Shown: positions 6,037 through 10,247 of the stretch, piece after piece
Numbering within the stretch: the stretch's first letter is position 1
How the letters are laid out: each line of letters begins with the position of its first letter
DNA from: Acidobacteriaceae bacterium
Lineage (GTDB): Bacteria; Acidobacteriota; Terriglobia; Bryobacterales; Bryobacteraceae
DNA length: 10,247 bases
Direction of reading: 5' to 3'
Assembly: GCA_019239585.1 (NCBI GenBank)
Contig: JAFAZU010000096.1
Location: 1-10,247 of the forward strand
The notes under the pieces: model-generated
The model's database searches: none
The model's input: the letters and a program-made list of their open reading frames with translations, nothing else
Told to the model about the DNA's origin: nothing
Program-made: the position numbers and the translations under genes

Positions 6037-6967
6037 TTTCAATAGAGCGCCAGCGTTCCCAGCCGTTGCCTTCCAGGCTCGGAGCAAACAACTCAGGATG
6101 CAGGATTTCAGCGAAGATTTGCAGAGATTCGACAAGTCGCGGTCCAGGCCGGTTCATGTACTGATTACCGTCACAGAGAAAAACCTGGCCGGTTCTTACA
6201 GCCCTCAAATCATTCCATCCGCTGTGTTCTTGGAGGCGGACCATTTCGCCTCGCGTGCGGGGGAGGTCGAAGCCGCAGGGCAGCGCGATGATCACATCCG
6301 GATCAGCCCCGGCCAGTTGTTCAAAACTCATCCAAGGCGAGTGTTGACCGGCGGTTCCGAACAGATTATGGCCGCCTGCTTTTTCGATGAGTTCGGGCAC
6401 CCAGTTGCCTGCAGCCATAAGCGGGTCAAGCCACTCAATAGCGGCTACACTTGGGCGAACCTTCCCATCCAACGCGCGCTTTTGGATAGCATCGATTCGC
6501 TCTTGTAATTCACCGATCAGCTTTTCACCGGCTCCAACATGTTCGCATGCCTGGGCAATCTGTCGGATACTCAACCAAAGATCGCAAAGAGCATAGGGTT
6601 CGAGCGGGATGATTTGAGCTGAAGCGTTCATTTGGCCTGCCAAGGCGAGATGTACGTCATCCAAACTGACAGCGCAAACTTCGCATTGCGTTTGCGTGAA
6701 GATGTGAGTCGGTTGAAGCGTCCCTATCAAATCGGCATCGACGTCGTAGATACTCAGCGCCGAAGCTAGCCGCTCTTTGACGAACCGGTTAATTTCTCCG
6801 CTGGAGCCTGTGACCGGAATCGCGGGCCGTGAGCAAACCGGCAGGTTCAGGACGCAAGGCGGGTAATCGCACTCATGGGACCTGCCGACCTGATACGGAC
6901 CCAGGCCAAGAGCGTGAACGATTTCCGTGGCGCTCGGCAACAAGGATAAAAGACGTAACTGGCTCAA
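5993..6967 (-). CDS. Cobalamin-binding-family protein (BtuF-like, no signal peptide)
   Basis: A 324-residue protein of the periplasmic-binding-protein-2 fold related to BtuF, commonly annotated 'cobalamin-binding protein'. It begins almost directly with LRLLSLLPSATEIVHALGLG (residues 4-23), leaving no room for a signal peptide, so it is probably cytosolic and not an ABC-transporter receptor in the usual sense. Other conserved blocks are VGRSHECDYPP (27-37), TQTQCEVCAVS with Cys95 and Cys98, EWLDPLMAAGNWVPELIEKAGG (178-199) and MNRPGPRLVESLQIFAEILHP (271-291). The start is TTG 6967: an in-frame TAA lies two codons upstream and the family N-terminus begins at once, so no ATG is available before the core. 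A good Shine-Dalgarno is not seen. The last 44 bp overlap the convergent acetamidase gene. No cobalamin riboswitch is recognisable upstream. The ligand is inferred from family only. Confidence 0.83.
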   Translation of the reverse strand: MSQLRLLSLLPSATEIVHALGLGPYQVGRSHECDYPPCVLNLPVCSRPAIPVTGSSGEINRFVKERLASALSIYDVDADLIGTLQPTHIFTQTQCEVCAVSLDDVHLALAGQMNASAQIIPLEPYALCDLWLSIRQIAQACEHVGAGEKLIGELQERIDAIQKRALDGKVRPSVAAIEWLDPLMAAGNWVPELIEKAGGHNLFGTAGQHSPWMSFEQLAGADPDVIIALPCGFDLPRTRGEMVRLQEHSGWNDLRAVRTGQVFLCDGNQYMNRPGPRLVESLQIFAEILHPELFAPSLEGNGWERWRSIEINADRIAEGPSLLL

Positions 6968-7003
6968 GATTTAGTATGCCGGATCGGAAGCCCGTTAGGA
7001 TTT

Positions 7004-7113
7004 GCTCAGGGAACTGGTTGGGTGGGCTTTTCTGTTGGGCTATTGAAGGGAATTTCTGTTGGCGTGATTACTTACTGTGGGATTAGGGTGCAGAGCAACC
7101 ATGTTCCCTGAGC
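7004..7113. repeat. 110-bp inverted-repeat element, possible structured RNA or small MITE
   Basis: Arm 7004-7020 (GCTCAGGGAAC then TGGTTG) is the reverse complement of 7096-7113 (CAACCA, one unpaired T at 7102, then GTTCCCTGAGC). This gives 17 paired positions with one bulge around a 75-nt loop. The loop contains the direct repeat TTTCTGTTGG twice, 24 bp apart. On the minus strand the element begins about 15 nt after the predicted start of a sigma-54-type transcript and ends 36 nt before the TTG of the cobalamin-binding-family gene. It could be a folded leader, a small RNA or a MITE-like insert; the sequence does not decide. Confidence 0.55.
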
Positions 7114-7139
7114 TAATTTCGTTTACACACTTCTCTCTA

Positions 7140-7154
7140 GCATCTGCAGTGCCA
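7140..7154 (-). promoter_or_regulatory. Candidate sigma-54 (RpoN) promoter
   Basis: The minus strand reads TGGCACTGCAGATGC, against the -24/-12 consensus TGGCAC-N5-TTGC. The GG and GC elements are correctly spaced and only the first T of TTGC is replaced by A. Transcription would start near 7129 and run toward the cobalamin-binding-family gene, about 160 nt away, through the 110-bp inverted repeat. A CCAAAC/GTTTGG hairpin (7152-7171) overlaps the -24 side. No enhancer-binding-protein site was identified. Confidence 0.5.
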
Positions 7155-7277
7155 AACCTCAAAAAGTTTGGAAATACGGAGGTTCGCCAGAAAACCACAA
7201 CGCACAAAGCGAATTTTTTACCCGGCAGAGATGAACTACCGTGAAGATTCGGAAGCCTAAGCAGTTCTACTTGTACG

Positions 7278-9281
7278 TCAGGGTTTGTCCGGTAACTGGG
7301 CAGGCAGCACGGATCGACGCGACAAACGGCCATCAAGCGCTTCCTTGACGCTGATACTGTTTTGGTCGAGAATGGTGCCGAGAGTTTGATATAGGGAGAC
7401 GCGAGCATTGCTGTAAGCAACCAGCGAAGCCACTTCATTCGACTGGGCTATCGTGAGATCACGCTGCTGCGTGACGACGTTGAAGGTTGTTGATACGCCC
7501 AATGCAAACTTTTTCTGTTCGGCATCCAGAAGCTGCTGGGAAAGATCGCGATTTTTGACGGCAGCCTGGTAACGCACGCGGGCTTGTTGCAAACCGATGA
7601 CTTGATTGGAAACATCAACCGCAATTTGGTTCGTGCTTCTTTTATTTTCGAGTTCGACCTGACGAAGGCTGAGTTGGTCGACATTGCTATCGGCCTGCGC
7701 CGACCGGTTGCGAATGGCGGCATTGAAGAAGACCCCGGCGCGTTCGCTGGGGAAGTTCCGCCGGAACACCTGTCCAAGAGCCGTTCCAACACCGCCGACA
7801 AAAAGAGAAGGAGGAAATTCGCATAAAGCATTAGGCGCGCCGGGGCAGGGAGCGAGGCCTGGAGGAATGGAACCAATAGGACCTATGCCCTGACCCAGAT
7901 CTGTCTGTATAGGGACGGGGCTTGACACGCCGCTTAAACCCTGGGTTGTGGCACTGGCGAATCCCGCCAATCGTGGCAGAACGGCATTGGCCGTCCCAAG
8001 ATTCGAGATCTCCGTGTTGGCAAAATTGACCTTTTGCGTAGCAATATCGGTTCTGTTCGCCAGAGCCGTGGCAATCAGCTCCCTTGTGGGCGGTAAATTG
8101 TCCTGGGCGGGTACTTCGATACGGTCCAGCGGGATAATCTCCACATTGGTCAATAAAGGATCAGCCAAACCAGTCCGGCTCAAAACATTTTTCAACTGAA
8201 TCTGCTGCTGCGCTAAGGTGGTCTGAGACACGATTAAATCCTGCTGGCTGGATGCAACCTGCGCTTCGGCTGTGGTCACATCGAGCGGCGCCATAGCGCC
8301 TAATTGGACCTGCCTTTGATTGTTCTCATAGAATTGTTGGGCTACGGTTAAAGCAGTCTGTTTTGCTCTCACATCCTGGTAATCGGCAACTAAACCATAG
8401 TAAAGATTCAGCACGTTCGCGACAACGGTAATCACTTGCGCTTTGAATGTGGTGTCGGATAGTTTAAGGTTGGCTTTCGCCACTGTAATGTTGCGGCTGT
8501 TCAGCGCCACCCCAAATCCTTGCAGGAAATTGTGCTGCGCTGATAATTGCATTCTTACACCATTGCTTGGGTTCACCAGTTCGACTGGAGTGTTTTCTTT
8601 CAAATAACTATCGTTATAGCTTAAACTGACCTGACCTCCCGAAAGGAAGCCTTGCTGAATAGAAACCGAGTAGTTACGGGTATCCGAAATCAGGCTCGCC
8701 ACCTGACTCTGCGTGGCGTTAGCTTGCGGAACGGTTTGGTGCGTATAGGCTTGGACATCTTGAAAGATGGGGTCCAGAACTGGCGTTTGAGGTCCGATCT
8801 GGGTTACCGTCGTATTAGCAGTTCCAGTAGATTGTCCGTTGCCTCCAGTGCTGACGCCGGCAGCGGCCTGACTGCCGGCGATACCTTGTCCGCTCTGTAC
8901 CGAGCCGACCTGCGATTGACCGGTAGGAACACCCGCCAGTGCTCCGCCCGCTTCAAGACGTCTCACCTGAGACGTCAGAATCAGCGGATTATACCTTGCT
9001 AATTCAACATCAACGTTGTTCTCTAGGGCAAGCGCAATCGCGTCCTGCACTGTCAGATAAAGTTTGCCAGCGCGCACCAGATCGCGAAGACGCGGCGAGT
9101 TCGACAGGCGAATCGAAGGAACATACTCCGCTACATAGGGACGCCACAGAGTGGGCTGTTGCGACCTTTGTGGAGCAATGGCTGCCTGCTGTGACCATAG
9201 CGGCAGTCCGATGCTTGTCAGACACAAGACACAGGCAAGAGATTCTCGAAAGGCTGTTAACATCGTGCGCGTGTGTCTCAT
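7278..9281 (-). CDS. TolC-family outer membrane efflux protein
   Basis: A 667-residue outer membrane efflux protein (OEP/TolC family), the trimeric barrel-and-tunnel exit duct for efflux pumps or type I secretion. Residues 1-31 form a signal peptide (hydrophobic CVLCLTSIGLPLWSQQ). The first OEP half starts around LTVQDAIALALENNVDVELARYN (76-98). The second includes ATALANRTDIATQKVNF (404-420) and the coiled-coil segment NQIAVDVSNQVIGLQQARVRYQAA (551-574). It is longer than typical TolC proteins, with a Gly/Gln/Ser-rich insertion (about 112-165) and a Pro/Gly-rich loop with two Cys (CPGAPNALC, 479-487), probably extramembrane loops. ATG 9281 overlaps the stop of the upstream paralogue as ATGA, so the two are translationally coupled. 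No pump or adaptor gene lies inside the window. Confidence 0.93.
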   Translation of the reverse strand: MRHTRTMLTAFRESLACVLCLTSIGLPLWSQQAAIAPQRSQQPTLWRPYVAEYVPSIRLSNSPRLRDLVRAGKLYLTVQDAIALALENNVDVELARYNPLILTSQVRRLEAGGALAGVPTGQSQVGSVQSGQGIAGSQAAAGVSTGGNGQSTGTANTTVTQIGPQTPVLDPIFQDVQAYTHQTVPQANATQSQVASLISDTRNYSVSIQQGFLSGGQVSLSYNDSYLKENTPVELVNPSNGVRMQLSAQHNFLQGFGVALNSRNITVAKANLKLSDTTFKAQVITVVANVLNLYYGLVADYQDVRAKQTALTVAQQFYENNQRQVQLGAMAPLDVTTAEAQVASSQQDLIVSQTTLAQQQIQLKNVLSRTGLADPLLTNVEIIPLDRIEVPAQDNLPPTRELIATALANRTDIATQKVNFANTEISNLGTANAVLPRLAGFASATTQGLSGVSSPVPIQTDLGQGIGPIGSIPPGLAPCPGAPNALCEFPPSLFVGGVGTALGQVFRRNFPSERAGVFFNAAIRNRSAQADSNVDQLSLRQVELENKRSTNQIAVDVSNQVIGLQQARVRYQAAVKNRDLSQQLLDAEQKKFALGVSTTFNVVTQQRDLTIAQSNEVASLVAYSNARVSLYQTLGTILDQNSISVKEALDGRLSRRSVLPAQLPDKP

Positions 9282-10247
9282 TGCTTCTGCTCCGGTTGCG
9301 GCTCAGGAAGTTTCGCCGGCAGAACGGAAGGACGGCCAACGTGTCCGGACAACGCTTCCGTAATGGAGATGTTATTTACTTCCAAAGTGGTGCCCATAGC
9401 CTGATCGAAGGCAATCTGAGCATGGCTGAAGTTAGCCAGCGCCTGTGTTTCATTGCTTTCGGCCGTAGCCAGCGCCTGCTGATCCTGCACCACCTGAAAC
9501 ACAGTTGATGCGCCTAGCGTGTACTTCTTCTGATCGGCTTCGAGCGTCTGCCGCTGCAGGATGCGCGCCTTTTGGGCGGAATCATAACGGGCGCGGGCCT
9601 GTTGCAATCCAATCACGGCGTTCTGCACATCGACCCGCACCTGGTTTACGGACCGCTGCAACGTTAATTCGTTCTGCCGCATCTGCAGCACCGTAGTTGT
9701 ATAGTCTGACTGAGCAGCGCGGTTGCGAAGAAAAATGTTGAGTGAAAATCCAGCTGAATAATTCGGATAATTGCGCCGGAAAATTTGGCTCAGCAGATCG
9801 CCATATCCACCAACAAAACCAGGGTACGCACCGCCTGCTCCCGGCAAAAAGTTAGGATTTCCGGCTAAACCGTTATTGGTCACTTCCACAAACCCCTGCA
9901 GTGTTGGCTTCAACGAATTTTTTATAGCAACCAAGTTTGTCTTGTAGTTTTCGATGTTGATTTTGCTTTGCGCAATATCCACGCGATTAGCTAAAGCTTG
10001 CGTTAGTAATGCCTCGATAGGCTTTTGCTGATCGTTGCCGGGAACCTTAAAGGTATCAAGAGGAATGATATGCACATCCGCCAATTCGGGACTGGCTACG
10101 CCATTACGGCTTAGCGCATTCTTCAAAACTGTTTCCTGTTGCAATAGGTTTGTTTGCGAAACGAGCAAGTCCTGCTGGCTGGAGTACACCTGCGCTTCTG
10201 CGCGAGTGACTTCAATGGGGGCCAAAGTTCCGATCTCCACCTGCCGT
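9278..10247 (-). CDS. TolC-family outer membrane efflux protein (5' partial, paralogue)
   Basis: C-terminal 322 residues of a second TolC-family protein; the frame is open to the window edge and the N-terminus lies beyond 10247. It aligns along its length with the C-terminal half of the downstream gene: RQVEIGTLAPIEVTRAEAQVYSSQQDLLVSQT versus RQVQLGAMAPLDVTTAEAQVASSQQDLIVSQT, then QIFRRNYP/QVFRRNFP, AVIGLQQARARY/QVIGLQQARVRY, and the shared ending SVLPAKLPEP/SVLPAQLPDKP. It lacks the Cys-containing Pro/Gly loop of its neighbour. The tail PEPQPEQKQ is Pro/Gln-rich. Its stop (9280-9278) overlaps the next ATG by 4 bp. The pair is a tandem duplication within one operon, and both are expected in the outer membrane. 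Confidence 0.92.
   Translation of the reverse strand, partial: RQVEIGTLAPIEVTRAEAQVYSSQQDLLVSQTNLLQQETVLKNALSRNGVASPELADVHIIPLDTFKVPGNDQQKPIEALLTQALANRVDIAQSKINIENYKTNLVAIKNSLKPTLQGFVEVTNNGLAGNPNFLPGAGGAYPGFVGGYGDLLSQIFRRNYPNYSAGFSLNIFLRNRAAQSDYTTTVLQMRQNELTLQRSVNQVRVDVQNAVIGLQQARARYDSAQKARILQRQTLEADQKKYTLGASTVFQVVQDQQALATAESNETQALANFSHAQIAFDQAMGTTLEVNNISITEALSGHVGRPSVLPAKLPEPQPEQKQ

Larger units (their letters stand above)
6968..7277. other. Gene-free region with regulatory and inverted-repeat signals
   Basis: These 310 bp lie between the TTG start of the cobalamin-binding-family gene and the stop of the TolC-family gene, both on the minus strand. No convincing coding frame is present. It holds a sigma-54-like promoter (7140-7154, minus), a long inverted repeat (7004-7113), a small CCAAAC/GTTTGG hairpin (7152-7171) and a 10-bp direct repeat TTTCTGTTGG (7029-7038 and 7053-7062). 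No clear intrinsic terminator is seen after the TolC gene, nor any B12-box-like riboswitch core. Confidence 0.7.

Noticed and set aside
7152..7171. CCAAAC/GTTTGG hairpin as a terminator for the TolC genes
   Set aside because: The stem is only 6 bp and is not followed by a U-run on the minus strand; it also overlaps the sigma-54-like promoter.
6968..7277. Cobalamin riboswitch upstream of the BtuF-like gene
   Set aside because: Looked for a B12-box-like core on the minus strand and found none; the visible structure is a simple long inverted repeat.
8939..9508. Plus-strand frame of 189 codons
   Set aside because: It is antisense to both TolC-family genes, which have clear homology and operon structure.

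Overview
The window reads like chromosomal DNA from an Acidobacteriota-type bacterium (Solibacter/Bryobacter-like). This is inferred from the mix of a PEP-CTERM-sorted protein, a YpdA-like flavoprotein, an exported acetamidase/formamidase-family protein, long acidobacterial-style TolC proteins and a candidate sigma-54 promoter. No rRNA, tRNA, CRISPR array, transposase or integrase is visible.

Layout. (1) 1-591, plus strand: the 3' end of a gene for a PEP-CTERM protein with at least two tandem molybdopterin-oxidoreductase-like (sulfite-oxidase-fold) domains. (2) 561-1329: a HEPN-MNT toxin-antitoxin pair on the minus strand (MNT antitoxin 972-1262, HEPN toxin 622-975). It sits between two perfect 53-bp direct repeats, 561-613 and 1277-1329. 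Each repeat contains the end of the PEP-CTERM gene together with the start of alaS. (3) 1304-4927, plus strand: full-length alaS (alanyl-tRNA synthetase), then 3 bp later a YpdA/Bdr-like FAD/NADPH oxidoreductase. (4) 4999-6036, plus strand: a signal-peptide-bearing acetamidase/formamidase-family protein, convergent with and overlapping by 44 bp a minus-strand gene for a cytosolic BtuF-like cobalamin-binding-family protein (5993-6967). (5) 6968-7277: a 310-bp gene-free stretch with a sigma-54-like promoter and a 110-bp inverted-repeat element. (6) 7278-10247, minus strand: two tandem, 4-bp-overlapping TolC-family outer membrane efflux genes, the upstream one cut by the window edge.

The standout is region 2. 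The whole two-gene module, 663 bp of unique DNA with almost no spare sequence, looks inserted at the PEP-CTERM/alaS junction. The flanking 53-bp duplication regenerates both the stop codon of the upstream gene and the Shine-Dalgarno region plus start of alaS. Just inside the duplication are imperfect inverted ends (11 of 13 positions). Removing one repeat copy and the insert gives a junction where the stop of the upstream gene and the start of alaS overlap as ATGA. The cassette therefore seems to have split a translationally coupled pair without destroying either gene. No recombinase is encoded in the insert, so how it moved is unknown.
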